From a virus, in the IMG/VR virus record IMGVR_UViG_3300029309_000014, positions 1-64,000 of that record: a stretch of DNA of 64,000 nt; one strand, written 5' to 3'. Below are positions 48,036 through 58,700 of the stretch, piece by piece. Made by a program: the position numbers and the translations under genes. The notes under the pieces were generated by a model, which was not told the origin of the DNA, did no database searches, and was given only the letters and a program-made list of their open reading frames with translations. Position 1 is the first letter of the stretch, and every line of letters starts with the position of its first letter.

Positions 48036-50518
48036 TATTGATACGTCCGAATAATTGACAACATAAAGTCATTTATTTGTGCATTTGATACATTGTTTGG
48101 TAGTGGGTCAAACAACATAGGGTATTTTTGTTGAACAGAGGAGTAATCTTGTTTTAATGCTTCTGCTTTTTGTGCATCAGTACCTTGATAATTTGCAAAC
48201 TCTGTTGAAATAAAATCTTGTTCTTGATTTGCTAAAGTCATTTCATTCTTTTTGTATTGCTCAAATTTATTCATAAGACCCTGCAACTCGGGGTTATTTT
48301 CAGGATCATTCAGCTTGTTATTAATCTCAACTTCGGCTTTATCAAGAATAAGTTTTAATTCAAAATCAGACTTACCTTGATTAGCTTGCGCTACTTTACC
48401 AAGCTCCTCCGCAACACGTCTTTGTCTAGCCGCTACATTTTCCATAGCCAGAGCGAGTATTTCGTTAGCCTCTGGTGTTTTACCAAGTCCTGCGACCGCG
48501 CTTTGCAGAATATCAATTTCTGTTTGGTTGAGGTTTCCAGGAAAATTAGCTGCTAGATCAACAACCAATGCCTCGCCCAAGGCACGTTGAACTTCAGCTA
48601 ATTCTGTAGCACCACCTAGATATTGTTCAAAATTATCTACACCTAATTTATCCGCTAAGAATGCCTCTACACCTAATTCTTTAGCAAGTTTACCAATAGC
48701 TGCTCTTTGCGGACCAAGTATACCACCCTCAAAACCACCTTCAACAGAAGTTTGAGCAACAATCCTAGTTTTTCCTGCAAACTCAATAGCTCTAGAAGCT
48801 GTTTCATTAACCCTATCAAGTTGTTTAATCATAGAATCGGCAGAGGCTTTATTTCTAGCAGCTAAAGGATCAAACTGTCTATTTGGTGTATTTTTAGAGA
48901 CAATGAAATCTTTTAACATTCCAGCTTCTACATCATTAACTATACGGTCTACTTCTTCTTTGGAAAGAGATGGCATTTCTCTTTTAACCTGTGCTCTATA
49001 ATCTTCAATATACGATTCTAATACACGTTCAAACTCACCTTGTTCTGCACCTACTAAACTCTTAGTGAGAACTTTTAACTCTGCTGTTTCAGCTGTTGTG
49101 GGGTTTTCTTTAGCTTGTAACATACCAAAACGCTCAGCATTTTTCATAAGCTCAGTGCGTTGGTCTCTTCCTGGATAAGTATATCCAGGGATTTCTAAAA
49201 GCGTAACCCTACCATCTAATATTCGTGCAAAACCATCTGTTGCATTACCTACAACTTGACCACCGCCAGTTTGCACTGTTACTTTTTCATTAGGGTCGGC
49301 TTTGTTTACCATAAAAACATCGCCTTCTTTAGACTCTATTTTTACCCACTCTTTATTTCGAGTGCCGCCAACAGTATACGAACCTGTATTCCCATCAACA
49401 GTTACAAACTGACCCTCACCCAAAGAGATAGTTTTAAAATTAGGAGCTGCCTCACCCTCTAAAGTCATGGGGGTATAATCTTCACCTTTTAATGCTGCTT
49501 CTCTCATTGCAGCAGGATCAATAACATACATTTTATTACCAATAGTTTGGAATTTAAGATCTTCTCTTTCCAATAATTTAGGTACTGCCGCAGTCAATAT
49601 AGCTTGTTTAGATTTACTTTCTTGTGAGGCAGAAGCTGTTGCTGCTTCCATAGCAGCTTTTTTAGCTAAAAGATCAGATTGTCCTTTAGCTTTTGCCATT
49701 TCTAAAATAGGATCACTAACAGCTTTAATTGTTTCAGGTGCTAAAACAGAACTAATAAGTTCACCTTCCGGTGCATTAGCTATAGCGGCTGCTAATTGTA
49801 ACCCTGATATATAAGGGTTTAGCTCGTATGCTTTACCAGCATCACCATATAATTCTTTATATTTAGGTAATAATTCAGCTGAAGTTTGCGCTTCTGGAAC
49901 TTTTTGTAAAAGTTGGTTCAACATAGCTTGTTGAGGATTTACATTTTTAGCGAAAGGTACAGTTTTTCCTGGAAACAAACCTTTTGTTAGATCGATTATA
50001 GGATAATCTTGTGCCTCATAACCCTCACCTCCTGCGGCAGTCTGTGGTGTGCCAGCAGCTCGCATTACAGGTTGTTCACCCATAGCCATACGAGCCATAG
50101 CTTCACCCTGTCCAGGAGCTTGTGTAAGGGCTGACATAATACCCTCATTCATACTTACATCATCAGTTTCTGGAGAGCCTTGTTCAGTGGCTTCTAGTAA
50201 AGTAAGTGAGGGCTGTATAAGAGTAAGCGCAGATTCAGGTGTATCTTTTGCATCCTCTTTACCTATATAACCAGCCAGCTCATTACGACGTTGTTCAATA
50301 CTTTGATTATCACCACGGATAGCATTCATAATACCTACAAAATCATCAGCATTATCTATACCATCATTCATCTCTTTTAACTGACCAGCAACATCACCCA
50401 GTACACTTTCCATTTGAGCTTCTTGCTCAGGTGTAGTTTCAAGCCCAGAAGTAATACCTGTCCCAGCAGCTTGGGGTGGCTGACCACTAAACATTGCTCT
50501 CTGTAGCACTGGATCCAT
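48035..50518 (-). CDS. Large internal virion protein
   Basis: An 827-residue protein, mostly helical (MDPVLQRAMFSGQPPQAAGT). It has Pro/Ala/Gln-rich N-terminal and acidic linkers and a beta stretch near residues 320-430 (FKTISLGEGQFVTVDGNTGSY, YPGRDQRTEL), then a C-terminal coiled coil (LDKAEVEINNKLND, KFEQYKKNEMTLANQEQDF). Large size and placement between other internal proteins support a virion role. Function by analogy only. Confidence 0.6.
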   Translation of the reverse strand: MDPVLQRAMFSGQPPQAAGTGITSGLETTPEQEAQMESVLGDVAGQLKEMNDGIDNADDFVGIMNAIRGDNQSIEQRRNELAGYIGKEDAKDTPESALTLIQPSLTLLEATEQGSPETDDVSMNEGIMSALTQAPGQGEAMARMAMGEQPVMRAAGTPQTAAGGEGYEAQDYPIIDLTKGLFPGKTVPFAKNVNPQQAMLNQLLQKVPEAQTSAELLPKYKELYGDAGKAYELNPYISGLQLAAAIANAPEGELISSVLAPETIKAVSDPILEMAKAKGQSDLLAKKAAMEAATASASQESKSKQAILTAAVPKLLEREDLKFQTIGNKMYVIDPAAMREAALKGEDYTPMTLEGEAAPNFKTISLGEGQFVTVDGNTGSYTVGGTRNKEWVKIESKEGDVFMVNKADPNEKVTVQTGGGQVVGNATDGFARILDGRVTLLEIPGYTYPGRDQRTELMKNAERFGMLQAKENPTTAETAELKVLTKSLVGAEQGEFERVLESYIEDYRAQVKREMPSLSKEEVDRIVNDVEAGMLKDFIVSKNTPNRQFDPLAARNKASADSMIKQLDRVNETASRAIEFAGKTRIVAQTSVEGGFEGGILGPQRAAIGKLAKELGVEAFLADKLGVDNFEQYLGGATELAEVQRALGEALVVDLAANFPGNLNQTEIDILQSAVAGLGKTPEANEILALAMENVAARQRRVAEELGKVAQANQGKSDFELKLILDKAEVEINNKLNDPENNPELQGLMNKFEQYKKNEMTLANQEQDFISTEFANYQGTDAQKAEALKQDYSSVQQKYPMLFDPLPNNVSNAQINDFMLSIIRTYQ

Positions 50519-51420
50519 TAGCTAAATGCCTTCTGTGCTGCACCGTATAGGCTAAGACCGCCAATACCAGCACCTAGTAATTGATTAAGTATACTCGGTT
50601 GTGCTGATGCTCCTTGGGATATTGTCATTTGTGAAGTAGGCGCACCACGCAATATATCACTGTAAAAACCAAGACGTTGATACGGCTCAAATACTGTTTG
50701 CATTTGTGTTTGACGAGTAGCTTCATCTTGCGCTTGTTGCAAGGCACGTTCTTGTTCACCAAGTGCAAATAGATTTGCTGAATCAGCTATACCTAATTTA
50801 GAAGTTAACTCACCCAATCCTGCTTGTTGCAATCCAAGTTGCCCAATACCCTGCCCTAATTGACCTGCCGCTTGCCCGACCTGTATAGCTCTAGCCATTT
50901 CATTTTGTGCAGCTTGTTGAGCTTGTAAAAAATTATCAGCTTGTGATTTTGCTAATGCAGCAGCTTCATTACGGCCTATCTCAGCTTGTTGCACGGCTGC
51001 ACGGCTACCACCAAAAGCTCCTGCTTGTGCTGCTTGCTGACCTAATTGTGACCTTTGCATATCAAAAGCACGGCTAATTTCATTTTGCACCGCTTGTTGA
51101 TAAGGGTTCATATAAGATTGCATTTGGGCTTGTGTTGGCGCACCCATACCACCAGCTAGGGCAGCTTGACCAACACCAAACTGACCAAGAGCTGCTTGTT
51201 GTGTAGCTTGTCCAGATTGTATAAAAGGTTGATAAGCACCCAACCCTGTTTGAGCAGCACTTAACGCATCTTGTTGTGCTTGCGTCATACCCTGTGAAGT
51301 AATTGCTGGTAGACCACCTGTAGGGGGAGCAGAAGTCAGAGCTTTAGCTTGCTCCATAAGCCCTAATTTATAGGCTTCTATTTCCGGTGATTCTTTTTGG
51401 ATAATGGTTTCTGTAGCCAT
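50518..51420 (-). CDS. Ala/Gln-rich internal virion protein
   Basis: A 300-residue protein with long Ala/Gln helices (AQAGAFGGSRAAVQQAEIGRN; AQQAAQNEMARAIQVGQAAG). The block AGAFGGSRxAV and the following helix are typical of small podovirus ejection proteins. C-terminal hydrophobic GIGGLSLYGAA. Start codon overlaps the previous stop. Confidence 0.65.
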   Translation of the reverse strand: MATETIIQKESPEIEAYKLGLMEQAKALTSAPPTGGLPAITSQGMTQAQQDALSAAQTGLGAYQPFIQSGQATQQAALGQFGVGQAALAGGMGAPTQAQMQSYMNPYQQAVQNEISRAFDMQRSQLGQQAAQAGAFGGSRAAVQQAEIGRNEAAALAKSQADNFLQAQQAAQNEMARAIQVGQAAGQLGQGIGQLGLQQAGLGELTSKLGIADSANLFALGEQERALQQAQDEATRQTQMQTVFEPYQRLGFYSDILRGAPTSQMTISQGASAQPSILNQLLGAGIGGLSLYGAAQKAFS

Positions 51421-52898
51421 TAGCCCATCCTCTCAAACTTACGCATCATATTATACATACGTTGCGCTCCAGCTTTACGATCACCGCCCCCTGCCCCACG
51501 GACAGCTTTTGCATTCATAACAAATTCACCATCACTTAGCATAGCTGGTATAGAATCACTTGTTGATGTTCCAGGACCATTGATTGCACCACCTCTAGCC
51601 GCTGTCATCATTTGAGTCCTAAATGTAGGGTCTTGATAATAAGGGTTTTCACCATAAAAATCATCACCAAAGAAACGATCTGGGTATTGTTGTTTATACT
51701 CCTCAAGTGTCAGACCTGTATAATCATCTACCCCATCATCATCTTGATCGTTATAACCAGCTAATGCTGCCGCTCCTGCAACGCCAGCTCCAGCATATAA
51801 TAGAGGGGCTGATTGTTTCAAAAATCCAGGAGCTCCTGCTGTAGCTGCTTCTGCTATTTGTTGGCTAGCTTTATTTGTAATTGCTTTTCTAGCTGCTTCA
51901 TCAAGTGCTGTATCACCTAATGTACCAAGGGCTTTTGCAGCTTCACCTTTTGCTATTTGTGTTTGTAAAGCTGGATCTATACTTGCACGACTTGGGCTAA
52001 ATATTGATTCTAATGTACCTTCACCACTTACTGCTCCAGTGCTTGCATCAACAGTAGCAGGGGCAGGGTCATAAACATATTGTTCAAATAAATCTTTGCC
52101 TTTATCTAAAAGGCTTCTGTTTGGGTCTACAGTTTGCAAAGGATCTTTGAATGGAAGTTTTTCTCCTAGTTTACTCATCGCTACATCTTTAGAAGGTGCT
52201 GTTGCCTGAGCTGCTTTAGTTGCATCCGTACCTGATTGTCCTGCAGCAGCAGTAGGATCTACTGCTTTATCACCACCAAATAATTTAGCAAAAGATGCTC
52301 TTTGTTGTGCTGCTGCTTGTAATGGGCTTCCAGCGGCAAATTGTATATTTTCCAAGAAACTACCTTGATTACCAGTAAAACCAGCACCTAGCGCACCAAT
52401 ACCACCTGATATAAGGGCTGATTTAGCAGCATCTTTTAAACTACCACCCTGTAATAATGTAGTGATACCAGAGCCTAGCCCTGCACCATAGATAGGACCA
52501 AGAGCAAAGGATAAAGCAATAGGTAAAACAACAGGCGCGATCTTTTTAACAACTTTTTTAAGACCTCTTCCTATTTTCCTAAATATCTTTTTAAGGAAAA
52601 ATTCTGGTTGACCAGTAACAGGGTTAATACTATTTAATTCATTACCTACAATATAACGTTCAGGCTCAATACCCATTTCTTCCATTTGGGTAAATAACAT
52701 ACTTTTGAGTTTAGGGTTTTCATCTAACACTTCCATAGGAACCATTGTCTCACCCTCTGCAGCGTGGACAATATAAGTATCACCATTACGACCAAACTCC
52801 GCTAACATCTCTGCTGCGGACTTCATTGTTTGCAAACCACCTTCTGGAATGAGAGGTTGTTCGTGTACCTCGTATGGGAGTGTAGCTATACCTTGCAT
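51420..52898 (-). CDS. Virion protein with channel-like helix and EF-like motif
   Basis: A 492-residue protein with start MQGIATLPYEVHEQP (AAGGAAAG before it). Residues 40-80 form a compact domain (GRNGDTYIVHAAEGETMVPMEV). Residues about 120-160 (FRKIGRGLKKVVKKIAPVVLPIALSFALGPIYGAG) are a basic then hydrophobic helix suited to membrane insertion. Near the C-terminus DQDDDGVDD is a calcium-loop-like motif, and DSIPAMLSDGEFVMNAKAV is a motif repeated in many tail-module proteins. Probably ejected or tail-internal. Confidence 0.6.
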   Translation of the reverse strand: MQGIATLPYEVHEQPLIPEGGLQTMKSAAEMLAEFGRNGDTYIVHAAEGETMVPMEVLDENPKLKSMLFTQMEEMGIEPERYIVGNELNSINPVTGQPEFFLKKIFRKIGRGLKKVVKKIAPVVLPIALSFALGPIYGAGLGSGITTLLQGGSLKDAAKSALISGGIGALGAGFTGNQGSFLENIQFAAGSPLQAAAQQRASFAKLFGGDKAVDPTAAAGQSGTDATKAAQATAPSKDVAMSKLGEKLPFKDPLQTVDPNRSLLDKGKDLFEQYVYDPAPATVDASTGAVSGEGTLESIFSPSRASIDPALQTQIAKGEAAKALGTLGDTALDEAARKAITNKASQQIAEAATAGAPGFLKQSAPLLYAGAGVAGAAALAGYNDQDDDGVDDYTGLTLEEYKQQYPDRFFGDDFYGENPYYQDPTFRTQMMTAARGGAINGPGTSTSDSIPAMLSDGEFVMNAKAVRGAGGGDRKAGAQRMYNMMRKFERMG

Positions 52899-52976
52899 CT
52901 TACTTTCCTTATAAAATGAGATGCAGGGTAGCAATGCCTGATATTTGCTAACTGCATCATAAACATATTTTTTCTC

Positions 52977-53267
52977 CTATGCAACCGAGATAGTGACTGT
53001 TCCCACAGAACCTGTTGCAGAAACAGAACCACTAAATGTCTCTGTTTTACCAATAACTTTCAGAAAACCACCATCTGCAATATAAATATCACCTTGTTGT
53101 AATAAATTATTGTTCCCATCTGTAGGCACTTCTTGAAAATTTAACTGTGGGTTTTGTGCTTGCCTTAAAAATATTTCTAAAGCTCTTACTAAATCAGCAA
53201 GATATTGAGCGTTTACTTCACTTGGAGGGGTAGGAAGACGCGGAAAAGGAGTTACATTAGTAGCCAT
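52977..53267 (-). CDS. Small tail protein
   Basis: A 96-residue protein (MATNVTPFPRLPTPPSEVNAQ). Residues 25-40 form a helix; the C-terminal 25 residues (FSGSVSATGSVGTVTISVA) are the same beta unit found in the 4008-4781 gene. Its stop is followed by about 75 bases with no gene before 52898. Confidence 0.5.
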   Translation of the reverse strand: MATNVTPFPRLPTPPSEVNAQYLADLVRALEIFLRQAQNPQLNFQEVPTDGNNNLLQQGDIYIADGGFLKVIGKTETFSGSVSATGSVGTVTISVA

Positions 53268-55153
53268 TAACGCCTCCCATCTTGCCTTATCTCGACCCGA
53301 GGACTACCTAACCGCCAACGAACACCTTGAACAGAACAATCAACCTTAATAGAAAAAGCCCTACCACGAAGCCTAACATCAGCTTTATTAGTATATTGTT
53401 CAAAAGGCACTGTTGTAGAAGTGGCTGTTCTATCTATTTTAGAAATTTCAGATTGTAAAAAATTACCAGCGGGAAAATTATTAGATTGTAAAGTAACATT
53501 TACAGTAGGCTCTGCATTAGTAGAACCATTAAATGTAAAATCAGGTATCACCCTACGAACAAAAGAAAATTGGTCACCTTCACCTATATCAATAGGGCTA
53601 GATTCTATTGAAGATATCATGGCAGAACCATCATCATTATAACCTGTTTCATGGTTATATAAATAGCCACCCTCTGCTGCTATTGGAAAAGTCCTTATAC
53701 CTCTGTCCAAAAAAGCAGTTCTACTTAAAGTACCATAATACCAAGTTTGTTCTGCATAATTGTAAATCACATAACGGTCATTCTCACCTGTCCCCCCATT
53801 TGCAACAGAATTTGTATCGGAACAATAATACCAAACTATCTCACTAAATTCAGAGATTACGCCAGCAAATACTTTATGTGCCTGATCATAATTAAAATCA
53901 AAAAATACACGTTCTTTTACAGAGCAGGGTAACTGTTGTGTTTTACCGTCGTAGATATAGAAATTTTGTCTACCCATCCAAAACACAGCATCTTCTACTG
54001 CTATAGCTGCATTTGGACCCATAATAGTTGTATTTGATGCAAGAGGTTGAATACCAAAAGTAAACGGAGCACCAATAAACTGCATTGAATGCACTGAGCT
54101 ATCTGTAAATATTATAATTTCACGTTTAGTTTCAATAGCTTTTACAAACTCAGAACCAGAACCAATCCTTAAATCACCAGCCGTATTAGTAGCTTTCGGA
54201 TTCCAATCAGTTAAAGATTCTTGATCTGAAAAACGTATGAGCAAAGGGTCTTGTGTTGAACTTCCAACAGGGTTAGTTCCAAAAGCAATTACATGGCGGT
54301 CAACATCTGAAACCATTATTTGTTTTGCTGTTATAGGTGTTTCTTCTGCTCCAGATACTGTCCCTATTTCTACCGCCCTTGTAGTGACTCCACTGCTTTT
54401 ATCCCAGTAAAAAATTGAACCATCTCTGGGATTTATTAATAAATCTTCCCCAAAGTTATCATGGCTCCACATTCGTAGAGAAGTAGTTACACCTATGGTG
54501 GCTCCGGAACCCCAAGTGCCTCTGCCCCAAGTTCCAGCACCCCAACCAGTGCCACCAACACCTGTATTCAAACCAGCATTGATTTGATATTCACCATCAA
54601 CACCAGAGCCACCATTACCACTATCACTAGCATTTGCTGTTACAGTAGCTCCTGTTGTATCTTTAGCCGTAAAAGTATAGGTGTTTCCACTGGGAACCGA
54701 GTCTATCTGATACTCTTGGTTAAGAACCGCAGCGGTGATATTACCACCTAAACTAACTGCGCCAGATATGGTCACAAAATCACCCTGCACTGCGCCATGT
54801 GTGGAGTCCGTAGCTGTAATTGTAGAAGAACCATTTGTCGCGGCAAACGTGATGCCATTAGTGGTTGTAGCTCTTATAGGGGTAACATCATAAAATGCTT
54901 GGCCTTGCTCTATATAATATTTTAAATGCGTTCCCACACCTAGAAAATCAGACCCATCAAGCGCAACCCAATTAAACAACGCCCTAGCTGTGCCGAGATA
55001 CGTGTTTGAAGAATACTTTTCCCAACCACCAATTACTTCAGGAAACCCTTGCCTAAAACGTACTTTATCACAATCAACCCAACCACCCTCATTAGAGTAA
55101 GATGTTATATCGCGGTTGATTCCGGGTCTAAATTGTAACTTGGTTAAAGGCAC
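53267..55153 (-). CDS. Tail stabilisation protein, P22 gp10-like
   Basis: A 628-residue beta-rich protein (MPLTKLQFRPGINRDITSYSN). GGWVDCDKVRFRQGFPEVIGGWEKY, ALFNWVALDGSDFLGVGTH, RLWPT-type strands and DAVFWMGRQNFYIYDGKTQ are characteristic of the DNA-stabilisation/tail needle-hub proteins of short-tailed phages. Residues 190-215 hold an inserted GTGWGAGTWGRGTWG segment like the small tail protein at 1269-1739. It probably plugs the tail tube beneath the adaptors. Confidence 0.7.
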   Translation of the reverse strand: MPLTKLQFRPGINRDITSYSNEGGWVDCDKVRFRQGFPEVIGGWEKYSSNTYLGTARALFNWVALDGSDFLGVGTHLKYYIEQGQAFYDVTPIRATTTNGITFAATNGSSTITATDSTHGAVQGDFVTISGAVSLGGNITAAVLNQEYQIDSVPSGNTYTFTAKDTTGATVTANASDSGNGGSGVDGEYQINAGLNTGVGGTGWGAGTWGRGTWGSGATIGVTTSLRMWSHDNFGEDLLINPRDGSIFYWDKSSGVTTRAVEIGTVSGAEETPITAKQIMVSDVDRHVIAFGTNPVGSSTQDPLLIRFSDQESLTDWNPKATNTAGDLRIGSGSEFVKAIETKREIIIFTDSSVHSMQFIGAPFTFGIQPLASNTTIMGPNAAIAVEDAVFWMGRQNFYIYDGKTQQLPCSVKERVFFDFNYDQAHKVFAGVISEFSEIVWYYCSDTNSVANGGTGENDRYVIYNYAEQTWYYGTLSRTAFLDRGIRTFPIAAEGGYLYNHETGYNDDGSAMISSIESSPIDIGEGDQFSFVRRVIPDFTFNGSTNAEPTVNVTLQSNNFPAGNFLQSEISKIDRTATSTTVPFEQYTNKADVRLRGRAFSIKVDCSVQGVRWRLGSPRVEIRQDGRR

Positions 55154-55164
55154 AGATAGCTCCT

Positions 55165-55728
55165 TTATATAGCATCAGGCCAGTCATTGATTGGTGCGTT
55201 GCCCGTTGGCTTGCCATCACTATCAACAGGTGTATCGTAGAGTGCCATAAAAGCGGCAAGGTCAGCGGCATTAGTGATAGCTGTTTCAATGTTATTGCTG
55301 GCTGTACGAACAGCAGCCCTATAAGTTGTAACACTTGACGGCACAGAGTAAGACTCAACTTCTGTTGCTTTGATAACTTGCCAATCGTGTGGAGCGAGTA
55401 AACTTGCTGCTTGAGCTTTTGCTGTTTCAATAGCTAAAGTCTTTAGTCCTTTAGTCACAAGCTGGTTGCCATCAATGTCGAGGATTGCTTTGCCATCTTC
55501 ATTTACTTCGTTGACATCTGTCAGTGATCGAGGGATTAGCTCGCCATCAGCATCACGCCCCCAATAAAATCTGTTATCGTGAGCCGCAACCTCCTCTTCC
55601 CACGTTAAGCCAATCGCAGCTTTCTCATCTGCACTTAGGTTGTTCCACACGGCAGGATATTGTGTGCCGTTGTTATCGACCCACGCCTTACCAACTCTGA
55701 TTATTCTTCCGCTATATTTCCACGGCAT
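55165..55728 (-). CDS. Tail fibre-associated protein
   Basis: A 187-residue protein (MPWKYSGRIIRVGKAWVDNN). The start GKAWVDxNGxQYPAVWN followed by an acidic domain and the helical end (QVIKATEVESYSVPSSVTTYRAAVR, AFMALYDT) resemble fibre-associated genes found after fibre genes in marine phages. A chaperone role is possible, but no homology proof. Confidence 0.55.
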   Translation of the reverse strand: MPWKYSGRIIRVGKAWVDNNGTQYPAVWNNLSADEKAAIGLTWEEEVAAHDNRFYWGRDADGELIPRSLTDVNEVNEDGKAILDIDGNQLVTKGLKTLAIETAKAQAASLLAPHDWQVIKATEVESYSVPSSVTTYRAAVRTASNNIETAITNAADLAAFMALYDTPVDSDGKPTGNAPINDWPDAI

Positions 55729-55737
55729 TGTTATCTC

Positions 55738-58700
55738 CTATCCCGAATTACTAAATTTAAATGGCTGGTCAGCAAAGGCGAGATATATATAGGTGTTTGC
55801 ACTGCCATTTGACGTTCCATAAGTATTTCTAACTTTAAATCCGTTTGATAATATATCTAAATCGTTACTATTTGATTCTGCTGCGGTGGTGTTAGCATCT
55901 ACTGTTTTTTCTGCTGGATTATAACCGGGACGTTTATTATCGTGAATTTCCCAACCACCTGTTGTTCCGTAGTTTTTTACCATAATCCAAGCTGGCCTGA
56001 ATCCTGTGTAGACAAACGACCCATCTGCATTTCCGTTTCCAACGTAGCTGCCAACCTTGCAGTAGCCTTCGACTGAGTGAAATGCGTAACAGATGTAGTT
56101 ATCTCCACTTTCATTAATATGAATGTTGTTGCCAATACTAAATACTGTGCTTGTAGGGGCTGTGTCGTTCCAAGTTGCAGAAGCCGCTGTCCCACTATCT
56201 TGAGCAAGTGTGTAATTCAACCAAATACGCTTTGTTGCCCCCAGCGCAGAGTGATAAACCATCCAATCTCTTGCAGTGTCTTTGTTTTTGACAATTAACA
56301 TTTCTGGAGCAGCACTTAATCCATGCTTTATTGTCCCTGCTGAACCTGTCCCAGTATAAGAGACTATACTAAATCCAGCCGTTGTGTTTACCTGACCAGT
56401 GCTATCAATCGTGCCAACGCCTGTTGCTGAAGCATCGTTGCTAAACGCTGTGCCAGCAAGCCAATTCCAAGCTACATAGGTTGCTGAATTAGTATTCATG
56501 GAATAATCATTTGCATAGTAAGGAACATCAATAGTGCCATTTGCATTAGAATTAAAAGGACCAACCCCATACTCAGCAATAGTTTGATTTGAGTTTAGTG
56601 CTTTGTCCCCTCTCACAGAATCGACAAGGCTGTGATGTCCTGACCCACTGCTTCTGCTTTTTATCCATGTAAAATCGGGGTCAAACCCAACAGTTACATT
56701 TTGAGTGGTACTTCCATCGCCAGTATAAAGGACCGTATTAAAATTATCAGTGCCATCAATGATATCTACGTCGGGCAAGTTCTGAGAACACAAGGCAAGA
56801 AACCCACTTGGCGGTGCGTAGGCAAAGCTGCCGTGACCGTTTCCATCTGCGTTACTGTTGGCTGTGGCGTGAAGACCAGCAAAGCTGCTGTCTTGACCAA
56901 AATTAAAATGAACAAGATTATCTGAGCCACTAAGATATGCGCCAAAAGCAAAAAACTTACCAACACCAACAAAACTAGAAATGTCTCGTTGTGTTTGTGA
57001 AGCATTATTAATAAAAAACTCAACTGTTCCACTGTCAAAATCGGCAGCAATTCCAATTATGTCACCATCCGAAACACTATCAACAGCAGACACGCTTGTT
57101 CCATTGTAGTCTTTTGAGCCATTTTCGAGGATTAAAGCATATCCTGCACTTGTAGATGAATTTGTAAAATGACTAAAACCTACCCACCCAAATCCAGCAA
57201 TGCTTTTGACCTCTACATACCATTTCCCAGAATCAACAAAGATAGTGGAAGCTGCAAAAAGTGCGCCTGATGTACTGCTATAATCTGCTCTAAGGTTTCC
57301 TTCCGAAAGAGTGGGTGAAAAATAATTTGTCCCCCCACTTTGAAAAGTGTACAGAGGATTTAAAGTTACAAAGTTATTCGTGGGTACGTCAGGGACGGAA
57401 TCCCTATAGTCTAGATTCACAGGTGTGAAGTGATTGCCGTTGCTTGAAACATCTTTGAAGAAGGCTGCTTCTCTTGTGTCGGCAAAGGCCATGTAGATGT
57501 ATGTCGCGCTTGATGTGTTTACGTCTGAGCCGGTATGTTTAATCTGAAAGCCTGTTGCTGTTACTTCAATGTCGTAAGAACCACCAGCATCTTCGGCATT
57601 GCTTAAATTAGCATAAAGTCTATCGTCATTAGGATTAGAAGGATGTCTGGTAGTATCCCATATGTTCCAGTGACCAATAGTACCAACACTGCTTTTTATC
57701 ATAATCCAAGCTGGAGCAAAGCCAGTCGTGACTGTTGGACCTGTTGCAGACCCATTTCCCGTGTATGAACCAAATTTTGAGTAGCCAGAAACTTCTGCCC
57801 AACAATAAAGTACCATACTGTCTCTGTTCACATATTCGTAAGTCCCAATATTAACAACTGTGCTAGAAGGGCTGTCTGTCCAAATAATACTACTAGATGT
57901 ATTAGCGGCAGTACTATCTAATCTCAGATAAGAGCCGCCTCCGCTGTTTACACTGTCATGGTAAACAGGCCATTCGGTTGATGAATCTCTGTTTTTTGCA
58001 ATGACCCATTTTGGCGCAGATGATAAGCCATGCGCAACTGAGCCAGCCGTTGATGTACCCTCAAAAGTTACAATAGAAAAACCTCTAGCAGTGTTTGCAG
58101 ATATTCTTGTTGCAGCTATTGAACCAGCTAATGCTGAACCAAGATTACTGCCATCTATCTTAACTGACCCTGATGTTGGGGTAGCCCCTGCGCCAGCAGA
58201 GTTGTCGGCTGTTGGTGCGCCGCCAGCTTCCCAGCACCATGCAACCATTGAACTACCATTATTGTTGTAAGTTCCATCTTCAAATTGTCCGACAGAAAAT
58301 CCATCTGCATCAAAACTAATCAAATCTTTGTCGGTTGCGGCAGCGGCAGATACTTCTGCATTTGTGGCATTTGATATAAGGTTTCGGCCTCGTCCCCGAA
58401 CAACATCTGACCAAGCATGAGAATTTCCGTTATCACGGTCTTTCACCCAAACTAAGCCCGGAGAAAATCCCAAACCGCTTATGCTTTGAGTCGTTGAATT
58501 TCCTTCAAAAATAGCTGTATTGAACCCCTCAGAAATAACATCATCTTTGAAAGTCAGGTGAAAACCATTGGTTCCGAATGTTAAGCCGCTGGTATCTTTT
58601 GGTATCCAGATGCCGTTTTTAGTCTCGCCGAAGCTGGCAGCAGTTAGGGCGGCTCCGTCAATCGCGTTTACTTCTGCTATATAACCATCAAGAAGGGATA

